Under the pieces are notes generated by a model. That model was not told where the DNA came from. It saw only the letters and a list, made by a program, of their open reading frames with translations, and searched no databases. From assembly GCA_018268375.1 (NCBI GenBank), contig JAFDWS010000002.1, forward strand, positions 744,001-808,000: a stretch of DNA of 64,000 nt. Direction: 5' to 3'. A program made the translations under genes and the position numbers. Below are positions 25,192-34,089 of this stretch, piece after piece (the stretch's first letter is position 1; every line of letters begins with the position of its first letter). This DNA is from Armatimonadota bacterium (GTDB taxonomy: Bacteria > Armatimonadota > Fimbriimonadia > Fimbriimonadales > Fimbriimonadaceae).

Positions 25192-27021
25192 GTGGAGATC
25201 AGCACGTTCCCTTCGCCGAGCCGTGCGGCGTGGACGGTACACATGCTCGGGCAGAGTCCTGCTCTCGAGGCGGCGGGACGCAGCCCGGGGACAGGGGCAA
25301 AGCGCGCACTTCTCCTTCTGGCTTACCTCTTGCTCAACGAGGGCAGGCCACTGTCACGGTTTCACCTGCAGGACTTGATGTGGCCGGACAAGGACGGAGA
25401 CAGGCAAGCCCAGAACCTCCGGAAAGCGGTTTCCGACCTCCGAGCGGTCTTCGAGGAATTAGGGCTGCCGGAGCGATTTGTCGAGACCGCCCGTAACTCG
25501 GTCGCCATCGACGCATCGAGCGGATGGTGCGATGTGTCGGTGTTCACGCAACAGGCGACACGCGGCATTACCGAGCAAGACCTGGGGGCTCTCCTGGCAG
25601 CGGTCGACGTCTACGGAGGACCGCTCCTGGCCCCTTGGGACGACGGTTGGGCTGTTCCTTATCGCCTCGAATTAGAGGAGCTCTATGGTCAAGCAGTCGA
25701 GCAAGCGTGTCGGATCCTGGGTCAACGCGGCGACTGGAAGGAAGCCACGCGCATCGGTCGGAACGCGGCCAAGCTTGCACCCCTCCGCGAAGACATTCAC
25801 ATTGCGCTGATCTCGTCCTATCGAATGGCAGGCATGGAGGCGGAGGCCGTCCGCCAGTTCGAGACACTTGAGCAGTTGCTCGACGAAACATGGGGCGAAC
25901 TTCCATCAGCGCGTGCCCGGGCGGCTCTTGAGGGCGCTCCGGAAGCCCAGCCGTTGGCTGCCCTCCCCGCGCCTGAAGCCGTCTCCAAGACATTTGCCGA
26001 CATTGATGCAGTCGGTGGTGCAGTGCCCATGGACTCGCCGTTCTATGTGCGAAGGCCGGTCGATGAGGCTATCGAGCGGTGCCTGGAAAGGCATGAAGCC
26101 ACCATCTTGATCCAGGGCCCGCGACAAGTTGGGAAGAGTTCCCTTCTTGCTAGGGCGATCTCCCTTGCCGGCAAGGCCGGGACGAGAGTGGTCGTCACTG
26201 ACTTCCAGGCAATCGGCCGATCCCAGATCGCCGACGAGGAAAAGATGTACCGCGTCCTTGCCCATGCCTTTGCGAGCGGGGTTGCGAGCGACATCGACGT
26301 CCGGGGCCTTTGGAACGAATGGCTGGGGCCAAAGGCAAACCTCGATGCCGTGCTCGGACAGGTCTTGTCGGGCATCGACCAACCGGTGGTGTGGGCCTTC
26401 GATGAGTGCGACCGTCTGTTCGGGCAAGACTATGCGGACGACTTCTTCGGACTGTTGCGCAGTTGGCACAACCGGAGGGCTTTGGACACCAAGGGCGATT
26501 GGAAGAAGCTCTCACTCGTCCTGAGCTACGCGACGGAGGCGCACTTGTTCATTGCGGACATGAACCAGTCACCCTTCAATGTCGGGGTCAAACTCAAAGT
26601 GAGCGACTTTTCTCAAGAGGAGGTCGGATCCCTCGCTGAACGGTACGACATCCCCGGTGGGCAGCATCAAACAGACGTGTTCGAGATCACTTCCGGTCAG
26701 CCCTATTTGACGCGCCGATCCTTCGCCTTTCTATCTCAAGGCCAGACAATCGAGGAGCTGAGGGCCACGTCGAGTGATGATGACGGCCCGTTCTGTGACC
26801 ATTTGCGCAGAATCCTTGACTCGCTTAGCACCGATCCGGCCCTAACTGCTGAGGTCGCGCGCCTTTTGGCGGGTTCGCCCTTCGAACGAAGCAACACTGT
26901 CTTCAGGCTCGTTTCGTCTGGTGTTGTGAAGGTGGGTTCTCAGGGAGTTCCCGAGTTTCGTGTGCCGGCCTATCGCGACTATTTGGGCCGACACCTGCTT
27001 CCGGCCAGGACGGAATCCTAA
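25192..27021 (+). CDS. SARP/BTAD-type regulator fused to an AAA ATPase domain
   Basis: 609 residues. Residues about 35-105 form a winged-helix like that of SARP activators (RALLLLAYLLLNEGRPLSRFHLQDLMWP), followed by a bacterial transcriptional activator domain (helical, 110-245). From residue 300 an AAA_35-like ATPase: Walker A GPRQVGKSS (309-317), Walker B VVWAFDECD. The C-terminus is a winged-helix-like extension. The architecture suggests an ATP-dependent switch controlling DNA binding. The start GTG 25192 is the first in-frame start; SD is weak. It converges on and overlaps by four bases a second AAA protein gene of the same ATPase type. Confidence 0.82.
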   Translation: MEISTFPSPSRAAWTVHMLGQSPALEAAGRSPGTGAKRALLLLAYLLLNEGRPLSRFHLQDLMWPDKDGDRQAQNLRKAVSDLRAVFEELGLPERFVETARNSVAIDASSGWCDVSVFTQQATRGITEQDLGALLAAVDVYGGPLLAPWDDGWAVPYRLELEELYGQAVEQACRILGQRGDWKEATRIGRNAAKLAPLREDIHIALISSYRMAGMEAEAVRQFETLEQLLDETWGELPSARARAALEGAPEAQPLAALPAPEAVSKTFADIDAVGGAVPMDSPFYVRRPVDEAIERCLERHEATILIQGPRQVGKSSLLARAISLAGKAGTRVVVTDFQAIGRSQIADEEKMYRVLAHAFASGVASDIDVRGLWNEWLGPKANLDAVLGQVLSGIDQPVVWAFDECDRLFGQDYADDFFGLLRSWHNRRALDTKGDWKKLSLVLSYATEAHLFIADMNQSPFNVGVKLKVSDFSQEEVGSLAERYDIPGGQHQTDVFEITSGQPYLTRRSFAFLSQGQTIEELRATSSDDDGPFCDHLRRILDSLSTDPALTAEVARLLAGSPFERSNTVFRLVSSGVVKVGSQGVPEFRVPAYRDYLGRHLLPARTES

Positions 27022-30000
27022 CGCGTCCAAGGAGCCGAGTGCCAGGCGATCACCTTGCCGTCAGACGAGCATGTCAAGAGGTCGCGGCCGTCACTTGTGA
27101 ACCGAGCGTCCCATACGGTCTTGGATGAGGCTACGAAGGTCGTGAGCTCGTCGCCAGTATCGGCGCGCCAGACGCTGACGGTCCCGTCGTCGCTGCATGT
27201 GACGATTCGCGAGCCGTCGGGAGAAAATCGGACATTGGGCACCCAAGAGCTATGGAAGAGCGTTGCAAGAAGGGCGCCATCCTTTACGCGCCAAATTCGC
27301 GCCGTCCCGTCGAAAGACGCTGTCACCAGACGCGACCCGTCCTTCGAGAAGAGCAATTTCCAGGCCCTCTCCGTATGCCCAACGAGAACTTTGAGCGGCT
27401 CCTTCTTTGACAGCGAAGCGATCAGGACGGGCCCGTAGAACGTTCCCGCAGCGACGGCAGATTCCTCCGCATTGAAGGCGAGTGAGCGAATGGCGAACCC
27501 GTTTGGGTTCTTGAAGGCAGTGAGGGTGTTTCCCGTCTTGCAGGAATAGACCCTCGCGTCGCCCGCCGAATCGCCGATGGCAATCAGGGACCCGGTCCCG
27601 GAGAGTGCCGTGCTCGTGGTCAGAGCAACTTTCTGGGGCACGACGAACAAGGTCTTGAGTGTGGCGGCCGAGACAACGGCGACATTTCCCTTTTTGTCGA
27701 GGACGCTCAGGACTTCACCGTTTTGCGAGATGGACAACGACTTCACCTCACCACCCAGAGCTACCGGGCCCGTCTTCAGGCTGAGAGACCGTTGATCCCG
27801 AGCCTCGATCGCACCTAGGGGGGTCGCCAGGTAGAGGACGGCCCGGTTCTCGTCGCATGCTAGGGGAGGAACCGTTCCCGCTGGCGCGGCCCTTAGCGTT
27901 GTGACGGAGCCCTTCAACCTATCCAGGGTCTTGATCAGGCCATCGTTGCCGACCGTTGTGACAATGTCGTTTTCGGCCCCAGTGAAGATGAGGTTTGCCT
28001 GGCCGTCGTGCTCAAGTATCTTGCTGTAGAGAGGATCCACTCCGATCCGCCAGGATCTGACCTCGCCAGTCCGATCGATTGTAAAGAGCGACTTGTCGCG
28101 GTCCGCGAAGACGACCGAAAGGATGCCTGCTGTGCTCCCGTAGAAGCGCGCTATTTTCTCGCCGGTGCTTGTCACGTAAACGTGGGCACTGCCGTCCACG
28201 CACCCGAGTGCGACTTTGTCGCCTGAGGGCGAAAACGAGGCACACAGGACCGAGGACTGCAATCCACCCAAATGCGCCGTTGCAGCCAGTGATTCGGTTT
28301 GGAACACTTCGATGTTCCTGTAGCCTTCGCCGGTCAGGACAAAGGCTTTCGAGTCGGGGCTGATCACAAATTGCGTGGAGTTTGGCTGGCCCAAACCTTT
28401 CACAGTGAGGAGACTGCTACCCACCCTCCACCGGGCGACTTGCCCGGACAGATCACAGCTCAAAGCAGTTCCGTCCGGCAGGAACTTCGCGGTGCGGTTT
28501 GGCGCCTTGTGGAATTTGAAGGTCGAGAGTTTGTGACCCGCGAAGTCGTACACCTGGACGAGCGGCGACGGCCCGGAGGGGCGCACGAGGAAGAGCCCGT
28601 GCTCGCGATCGAAATCCAGGCAGGTGCCCTGGATCCAGCCTCCGGCATGTCCTAGCTTGCGGTCGAGCAACCGAAAACGGTCGAATTCTGGAAGGGAGAC
28701 CACGCGGTCGCCGAACCTGTGAACGTGAGGCAACATTGACGAATTCGTCGGGCTTTGGACCTGGTGAAAGCTGTTGGCCCTGTCGAGGGTGAACAGCCCG
28801 TCATGGACGTATGCGATGAGGGCGCCTGACGGGTCACCGTCTAGGAGCGAGTTGGGGGGCAGCTTTCCAAGCCAGGACTGCTTGTTCAAGGAGAGCCAGG
28901 CGTGCCCCCATTCCCACCCTGCCAAACCGGATCCCTTCGCTTGCTCAAGCAGTTCAACGGCACGTTGCCACTGGTAGCTGGACATAGCGATCCGGACTTC
29001 CGCCATCCGGCCCGAATAGTTTTGGCTCTCCAGGGCCCTTTGTTTGAGCCGAAGTTCTTGGATGACCTCCTTCCGGCTCTGGGCGGTGATGATGGCGTTC
29101 ATCGCCAGAGATGCGATCAGCAAGATAAGGAACAGGGCCAATCCGGCGACGCGGAGTGTTGTTCGCACGACAAGCCGCCGTTGGCGCACGGCCTCGTAGT
29201 CGGGAAGGCACCGTTTCCTCCACTCCTCACTGAAGACCGTCTCATAGAGCCGGTTCCGGACCCGAAGACGACCGTCCGCCAGAGCCGCAACTCCGGACAT
29301 GAGCAGGATCGCTGCCAGGGGGTTGTCTTCCTGGCCGCCAACTGAACGGTGCTTGAGGATCTTCCCGTAGAGTTCGAGGGTTTGAATCCTCGCCTCCTCC
29401 GCGCTCATACCGGGAACTTCTGGATTGAGGAGTCTTCTCTCGGTGTCCGCAAGGTTGGGCTCGAGGCCAATGGCCTCGGCATTGAGGTACAGGTGCGAGA
29501 CGGCTAAGTCAACGCCCGCGCGGCCCTTGAGCGAGGGGTTCTCAGCAAGAAAGCGGCAAATGGATTGAGTCAGAAAGGGGTGGCCGCCGGTCCAACTATG
29601 GACAAGTCGCACGAGTTCCGGACCGTCGCGGGACGATCCTCCTAGCTCCTCGCCATAGCGGCCAAGATCCTCCACCTCGAAATCCCGCAAAGTGACCCTT
29701 CGGCCGATATTGAAAGGGGTGATGTCTGGCGTCCGAACGAGTTGGCTAGGGGTCGCGCTGCCGACGAGGCAGAAGGTGAGGCGCTCGAATTCGGGAGAGT
29801 TCGGACGACGGTTGTAGCAGTCGCGGATACCGGAGAAGAACTCGTCCGAGGAGAAAGGCAACGCGCGGACGAAGTCGATCTCATCAATAACGATGACGAC
29901 TGGGCTGGCAAGCTTTCCAAGGACGACGACCTCGAGGGCGCCAAGCCAACGGGCCAACGGGCCGACGTCTCGGTTCTGGGCCCAGTAGTCGAACAGCTCG

Positions 30001-30308
30001 GCCGTGAGCCCCAGTTCTTGGCCGATGCCGGCGACAAGGCCGGCATACCACTGCTCCACGGTCACATTGGCACCGATTCGTTGCAGATCCAGAAGCGCGG
30101 TCGCCACGCCGGCGTCGCGGAGCCGCTGCACGGTGCGACCGACAAGGCTGGACTTGCCTTTTTGTCGCGAATCCAGGAGCACGACGTATTCGCCAGCGAG
30201 GAGAGATCGAAAGACAAGGTCGTCGGCCTCGCGCTCCACATAGCTGGGCGAGGATGGCTCCAGGGTTCCGCCTGAACTGAAGAACTCGTCCCTTTCGATG
30301 TCGGGCAT
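27018..30308 (-). CDS. AAA-like ATPase with transmembrane segment and WD40 beta-propellers
   Basis: 1096 residues. N-terminal AAA_35-like domain with Walker A DSRQKGKSS (46-54) and Walker B VVIVIDEID (about 135). One transmembrane helix at about 395-415 (GLALFLILLIASLAMNAII), a coiled-coil-like linker (KEVIQELRLKQRALESQ), then a C-terminal half of WD40-type blades (for example LVTASFDGTARIWRVKDGAL, FSPDGSRIVTCSDDGTVSVW). STAND-like design: the propeller senses a partner and the ATPase answers across the membrane. ATG 30308 is chosen over an upstream ATG at 30353. It shares its ATPase type with the convergent SARP-like protein. Confidence 0.85.
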   Translation of the reverse strand: MPDIERDEFFSSGGTLEPSSPSYVEREADDLVFRSLLAGEYVVLLDSRQKGKSSLVGRTVQRLRDAGVATALLDLQRIGANVTVEQWYAGLVAGIGQELGLTAELFDYWAQNRDVGPLARWLGALEVVVLGKLASPVVIVIDEIDFVRALPFSSDEFFSGIRDCYNRRPNSPEFERLTFCLVGSATPSQLVRTPDITPFNIGRRVTLRDFEVEDLGRYGEELGGSSRDGPELVRLVHSWTGGHPFLTQSICRFLAENPSLKGRAGVDLAVSHLYLNAEAIGLEPNLADTERRLLNPEVPGMSAEEARIQTLELYGKILKHRSVGGQEDNPLAAILLMSGVAALADGRLRVRNRLYETVFSEEWRKRCLPDYEAVRQRRLVVRTTLRVAGLALFLILLIASLAMNAIITAQSRKEVIQELRLKQRALESQNYSGRMAEVRIAMSSYQWQRAVELLEQAKGSGLAGWEWGHAWLSLNKQSWLGKLPPNSLLDGDPSGALIAYVHDGLFTLDRANSFHQVQSPTNSSMLPHVHRFGDRVVSLPEFDRFRLLDRKLGHAGGWIQGTCLDFDREHGLFLVRPSGPSPLVQVYDFAGHKLSTFKFHKAPNRTAKFLPDGTALSCDLSGQVARWRVGSSLLTVKGLGQPNSTQFVISPDSKAFVLTGEGYRNIEVFQTESLAATAHLGGLQSSVLCASFSPSGDKVALGCVDGSAHVYVTSTGEKIARFYGSTAGILSVVFADRDKSLFTIDRTGEVRSWRIGVDPLYSKILEHDGQANLIFTGAENDIVTTVGNDGLIKTLDRLKGSVTTLRAAPAGTVPPLACDENRAVLYLATPLGAIEARDQRSLSLKTGPVALGGEVKSLSISQNGEVLSVLDKKGNVAVVSAATLKTLFVVPQKVALTTSTALSGTGSLIAIGDSAGDARVYSCKTGNTLTAFKNPNGFAIRSLAFNAEESAVAAGTFYGPVLIASLSKKEPLKVLVGHTERAWKLLFSKDGSRLVTASFDGTARIWRVKDGALLATLFHSSWVPNVRFSPDGSRIVTCSDDGTVSVWRADTGDELTTFVASSKTVWDARFTSDGRDLLTCSSDGKVIAWHSAPWTR

Positions 30309-30714
30309 TATTGCACTCCGACCGCGGGAGAATCCTTCCGCAAGCAAGGGCATTCAGTGAGCCTGTCCATGGCTAAAGGATGCTTGATGGGATGTGACTC
30401 AACCGTGAAGGCAGCGGCCCTGGGCCCTAGAGACGCTGAGCTGATCTGTGCTTCCTTCCGGTACTTCCAGCTCATGCGCAACTGCGCGTACACTCAATGG
30501 CTCGAATCAGGTTCTGGAGGGCAGGCAGTATGGAATTCCTCGGTCGTTCCAGCACCGACCATCTGGAAGAACCAAAGTGGTGCTCATCGGCCCTAATCCC
30601 AAGAGCTAACGCTCCAACTTTTGCAGCTCATTGAAACTCCCTCAGCGTAAAGCGGAAGGCCTCCTAAGGTCGGCACCGCGACACCGCCCTTTCCCGGGAA
30701 ATAGCAGGTTCAAA
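30309..30714. other. Intergenic stretch before the island junction
   Basis: No convincing gene. Short frames here lack SDs and protein-like composition. The last bases (AGGTT.AA.TTAG) already resemble the sequence flanking the right-end att copy, with two mismatches. Confidence 0.5.
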
Positions 30715-30764
30715 TTAGTGGCTGCCGCAGTAGGACTCGAACCTACGACCCGCTGATTAACAGT
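30715..30764 (-). repeat. Left attachment repeat (tRNA-Asn 3' fragment)
   Basis: Identical over 50 bases to 58923-58972. It holds the tRNA-Asn CCA end, T-arm and the 3' half of the anticodon arm, but runs into unrelated sequence (TCTCAC) where the D-arm side should follow. It is the displaced chromosomal 3' end, not a working tRNA. Confidence 0.88.
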
Positions 30765-30867
30765 TCTCACTCTGAACGTCCGCGAAGGTGCGCGGCCATG
30801 CATGCATGACACATGATTGAACTTAAATCGTCCACACTTGTGCGTCCCCATGCGCCCGCGTGAACGG

Positions 30868-30905
30868 AAGTGTAAACTGAAGTCGTCTGAAGATAAACGT
30901 AAGTG
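30868..30905 (+). promoter_or_regulatory. Putative left integrase arm sites / integrase promoter region
   Basis: Contains AAGTGTAAACTGAAGT (30868-30883) and TAAACGTAAGTG (30894-30905). The 12-mer TAAACGTAAGTG recurs exactly at the other end of the island (58857-58868), as does the ACTGAAGT / AAGTGTAAAC pair in swapped order. Position just inside both att cores fits arm-type sites. The region also carries the integrase SD GAGGAG. Confidence 0.5.
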
Positions 30906-30912
30906 AGGAGCC

Positions 30913-32082
30913 ATGGGAAGCAAGCGAGGAGACAAGGGACGGGGGAGCATCTATCAGCGGAACAGCGACGGCATGTGGATGGCGCAGGTGCAGGTCGGCT
31001 ACCACCCGAACGGCAAGCCGAAGTACAAGCAGGTCGGACGGAAGAAGCACGCCGATGCCTTGGTGGCCCTCGACGAGATGATCGCCGCGCAGAGGTCCGG
31101 ACGGTCGGTCGACACCAAGGCGGTAACTGTCGCCGCCTATCTTGACCAATGGCTCGAGGGGCTCGATGGAAAGAAGGAGCCAGCCACCCTCCGCTACTAC
31201 AAGATGATGGTCGAGCGCTACATCAAGCCTGACATCGGCAGGATCCAGCTCCGCAGGCTCACCGGTCTGGACGTCCAAAGGATGCTCGACAAGCGGTCGC
31301 TACAGCCGCGGTCCAAGGACAAGGAGCCGCTGTCGGCTTCCTCCGTCGCAGGCATACGGAGGACTCTCCGCGCCGCCCTGACGCGCGCCTGGAAGCTCGG
31401 ACTGGTGCTAGAGAACGCCGCCCAGAAGACAGACCCGCCAAAGGTGCGCAAGGCCGACCCTGTGTTCCTCACGTCAGAAGAAGCGGTCAAGCTCTTGGAC
31501 GCTGCCAAGGGGCACTGCCTGGAGAACATCATCGCCCTTGCACTGACGACGGGGCTCAGGATCGGGGAGGCGACCGGCGTCCGGTGGGAGGACGTGGACC
31601 TGGAGGCGAAGATCGTCCGCATCAACGTGCAGCTCCAGCGCATCGGCAGCAAGCTCCAGCTGAAGGAGCTCAAGTCCGCTTCGAGCCGGCGCGTCTTGCC
31701 TTTGGTGGGACGCGGCTTGGTCGCGGTCGAGGCGGAGCAGTTTCGGCAAGCGAAGATGAAGGCTGAGCTGGGAGAGGACTTTGCCAACCCCATGGGCCTT
31801 GTGTTCCTGAACGAAGACGGCCGCCCCTTCGACCAGAAGTACGTCACAAACCACTTGAAGAAGCTCTGTGTGAAGGCCGAGGTCAAAGAAGTATCCTTCC
31901 ACAAGCTGCGGCACAGCGCGGCAAGCCTCATGGTAGCAGCGGGTGTTTCTCTGGGGATGGTCAAAGACCAGTTGGGGCACTCCTCGATCGCGCTAACCCT
32001 GGGCACCTATTCACACATGGTTCCAGATGCGCAGCGGGAGGCGGCAGAGAAGCTCGATGCAGCGCTCAAGGGCTCTGGGTGA
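30913..32082 (+). CDS. int: Tyrosine-type site-specific integrase
   Basis: 389 residues. An N-terminal AP2-like/arm-binding region (GSIYQRNSDGMWMAQVQVGY), a SAM-like core-binding domain at about 70-165, and the catalytic domain with R216 (TTGLRIGEA), K254, H330-x-x-R333 (HKLRHSAAS), H356 (LGHSS) and the nucleophile Y366 (LGTYSHM): a complete active set. It should integrate and excise the island at the tRNA-Asn 3' end. SD GAGGAG lies five bases before the ATG. Confidence 0.95.
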   Translation: MGSKRGDKGRGSIYQRNSDGMWMAQVQVGYHPNGKPKYKQVGRKKHADALVALDEMIAAQRSGRSVDTKAVTVAAYLDQWLEGLDGKKEPATLRYYKMMVERYIKPDIGRIQLRRLTGLDVQRMLDKRSLQPRSKDKEPLSASSVAGIRRTLRAALTRAWKLGLVLENAAQKTDPPKVRKADPVFLTSEEAVKLLDAAKGHCLENIIALALTTGLRIGEATGVRWEDVDLEAKIVRINVQLQRIGSKLQLKELKSASSRRVLPLVGRGLVAVEAEQFRQAKMKAELGEDFANPMGLVFLNEDGRPFDQKYVTNHLKKLCVKAEVKEVSFHKLRHSAASLMVAAGVSLGMVKDQLGHSSIALTLGTYSHMVPDAQREAAEKLDAALKGSG

Positions 32083-32281
32083 CATCAAGGGGTCGTTCCC
32101 TTCCTTTCCATTCGAAGAACACGCACCGAACACAACGGCCACATGTCGATGCTGCCTCCGAGTGAGAGGGCTTTGCCCAACGGCGACGGGTTGCTGCGGT
32201 CAACAACCAGCAACTAGTGCGTCACCCTTGCCACCCGGCGCACAGAAAAGGAACGCGCCCTGGCTTCGACCGTAAGTGACT

Positions 32282-32677
32282 CTACCCTTGTTTCCTCGCG
32301 GTCAGTGCCCGATCAATTGAACGCAATAGATTAGCGCTTTTCTGCTTCATATTAGGCTCAACGTGCTCCAACGACGCCCTCAGCCTCTCACCAAATTCGG
32401 CTGCGAGTACTCGAATCGTAAGTATTGAGACAGCTCCCACCTGTACCGGGGTCATGTTGAGGAGTCCGATGGGTCGAGAATTGTGGTACTCAAACAACAA
32501 TTTCAGAACTGCGGCTATATCATGAGAATTACTGGATGTTTGCAAGCCCTCCAAACGCTCAGCCAAGGTCTCGGCAATTCTTGCATGAGAATCGACTGCT
32601 ACGCCCAATCTTGTCAGGTGTTCATTCACCTTTCGAATTCTTGCCGCGCAATATAGTAGGTCTTTGTCCTCTTTCAT
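32282..32677 (-). CDS. Probable immunity protein for the orphan RHS tip
   Basis: 131 residues, helical, no signal or membrane segment; family not recognised. Its ATG overlaps the stop of the upstream RHS tip frame (ATGA), the usual layout of polymorphic toxin and immunity genes. Base composition is AT-richer than the RHS core, as typical for exchangeable tip/immunity cassettes. The role is inferred from position only. Confidence 0.6.
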   Translation of the reverse strand: MKEDKDLLYCAARIRKVNEHLTRLGVAVDSHARIAETLAERLEGLQTSSNSHDIAAVLKLLFEYHNSRPIGLLNMTPVQVGAVSILTIRVLAAEFGERLRASLEHVEPNMKQKSANLLRSIDRALTARKQG

Positions 32678-33132
32678 TCTCCAAAAAAATGTGCGCTATT
32701 TGCACCTTCGATCAGTCCTCCAATCGCTTCAGTTGGCACGTCAGCAACGCCCATATTTGTGATTGTTATACCCATGTCTTCGAGAATTGCGTCTTCGACC
32801 AAGATTCGTAGACCGATTCTCCATGCAAGTGTTGTGCCGCCTCTCCACATTCCGCCGGCACTGAACGCCATGCTATCGCGGCCAAGGTCCTCCCAGTGTT
32901 CTTGCAGATACTCACCAAGGCGGCCTCCCTCCAATGCGGGCCGAAGGCCTTCGTAGAACGCCTCAGACATATTATGAAAGAGCCGCACAAGCTCCGTGTA
33001 ATCGATGGTGCCCGAGAAGTCGATGCTCGAGACGGGCTCGTTGTTTGCATACTGGAACCAGTTCAGTCTGTGTTTCGCCGGATCCTCGCTCAAGAACCTG
33101 CCCGTGCTCGGCTCGTACTCCCTGGCCCGCAT
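32674..33132 (-). CDS. Orphan RHS C-terminal toxin tip
   Basis: 152 residues. The first 35 match the end of the RHS-repeat core of the 34089-38480 protein (MRAREYEPSTGRFLSEDP...YANNEPVSSIDFSG); the rest is a different tip of about 115 residues with a Gly/Ala-rich amphipathic region. No start beyond the internal ATG 33132 is intact, since an in-frame TAG lies six codons further upstream. It is probably silent unless recombined onto a full RHS gene through the shared core. Toxic activity not recognisable. Confidence 0.65.
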   Translation of the reverse strand: MRAREYEPSTGRFLSEDPAKHRLNWFQYANNEPVSSIDFSGTIDYTELVRLFHNMSEAFYEGLRPALEGGRLGEYLQEHWEDLGRDSMAFSAGGMWRGGTTLAWRIGLRILVEDAILEDMGITITNMGVADVPTEAIGGLIEGANSAHFFGE

Positions 33133-33300
33133 GTAGACGAGGCCGTCGCCGTTCGGGTTGCTCTACGTGTACGTCCCCGTCTCGTCGTCCTGGTTGTGGC
33201 CGAGGTTCGCGCAGTAACGCTGGCCGTCTTTGGCCAGGGCCGAGGAAGAAGAACGCACGGCGGGTGGCCAGACGAAGCCGCCATGGGTGACAGTGTACAT
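33133..33300 (-). pseudogene. RHS core remnant upstream of the orphan tip
   Basis: Translates as THGGFVWPPAVRSSSS, then ALAKDGQRYCANLGHNQDD, then ETGTYT-stop-SNPNGDGLVY, closely matching the corresponding part of the full RHS protein (ALAKDGERYCAALGHNQDD, ETGTYTSGNPNGDGLVY). A TAG in place of a sense codon interrupts it, and homology ends near 33300. It is the broken 5' edge of the orphan cassette. Confidence 0.75.
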
Positions 33301-33732
33301 GAGTAGGTGCGGATGGGTGGCAAGGCAATCCCGGCACTGACACGCGCTGCCCGACACCAGGGACAAAGTCGCCGGGATAGCCTTGTGCGAAGCGCTCTCA
33401 GTACTTGGCACGGTCCACTTCGAAGGGAACCCGCCAAGGCCCTTGCACCACCCCGGGCTGGACAGGTGAGGCGGCCACACCTGAGGGGCCGCTACGCACA
33501 TGGCTATCCCTCGTCTGTAGCGGGCAAAAGGCTAAGGAAACCGGTCGGAATTGCCATGCCACCGATCGTCGGGCCACCCGCCCGATGTGTCGCGGGCCAA
33601 TGCGACGCTCGCAGAACCCGGAACCGAGAGTGCACACTCGCGTCTCCCCATACCGCGGCATCCAAGCAGTTTCGGCCACGGCTCCCTGCGTTAGGGATCC
33701 TCAATTACAGGTACGGCTTACCACTAATCATC
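33301..33732. other. Non-coding stretch between RHS cassettes
   Basis: No supported gene. Frames here are Ser/Arg/Pro-rich and lack starts with SDs. No homology to the RHS gene is evident beyond about 33300. Confidence 0.5.
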
Positions 33733-34089
33733 TCATTCGCCGTCGCAATTAGGCGGGATCTTCTGGAGAAGATCCGATAGCAAACCACGTTGAGACGGAA
33801 GCAAAATCACACGAACATCCTTCCCGGCAGCCACTCTTATGCTGTCAGGATTCGAATAATCGCTCGCCAAGAGAACAATGTTATCTACCGATGTCAACTG
33901 CTTGCAAACGGTTATCGCATCGATTTCTGGCATCATCAAGGGCAGGAGGGCAAGATCGTAATCGTAGTGAGTTAATAGTTCCGTGAGCGCGGCACGTCCA
34001 TTGTAAACATATGTAACTTCGTGAAATGCCAAATCAGTAGGGTATCGCTCGCCCAACAATAAGCTTTCGGGAAGTGCCAGGATTCTCAT
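33733..34089 (-). CDS. Degenerate CheY-like receiver, probable immunity protein for the RHS toxin
   Basis: 118 residues. The pattern follows a response-regulator receiver: MRILAL at strand 1, YDYDLALLPLMMPEIDAITVCKQL where receivers read DLVLLDLMMPxMDGxxVCxxL, then IVLLASDY and a C-terminal helix. The phospho-acceptor Asp is replaced by Pro50 and the acidic pair after strand 1 is missing, so it cannot be phosphorylated normally. Its ATG overlaps the RHS stop by one base (TGATG), the position of an immunity gene. Either a receiver fold reused as antitoxin, or an unrelated alpha/beta protein. Confidence 0.62.
   Translation of the reverse strand: MRILALPESLLLGERYPTDLAFHEVTYVYNGRAALTELLTHYDYDLALLPLMMPEIDAITVCKQLTSVDNIVLLASDYSNPDSIRVAAGKDVRVILLPSQRGLLSDLLQKIPPNCDGE

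Noticed and set aside
30715..30790. Possible second tRNA-Asn at the left end
   Set aside because: Only the 3' part is present; the D-arm and 5' acceptor strand are missing, so it is an att remnant.
33301..33732. Further RHS remnant upstream of the orphan cassette
   Set aside because: No stretch matching the long RHS gene could be found by eye in any frame.
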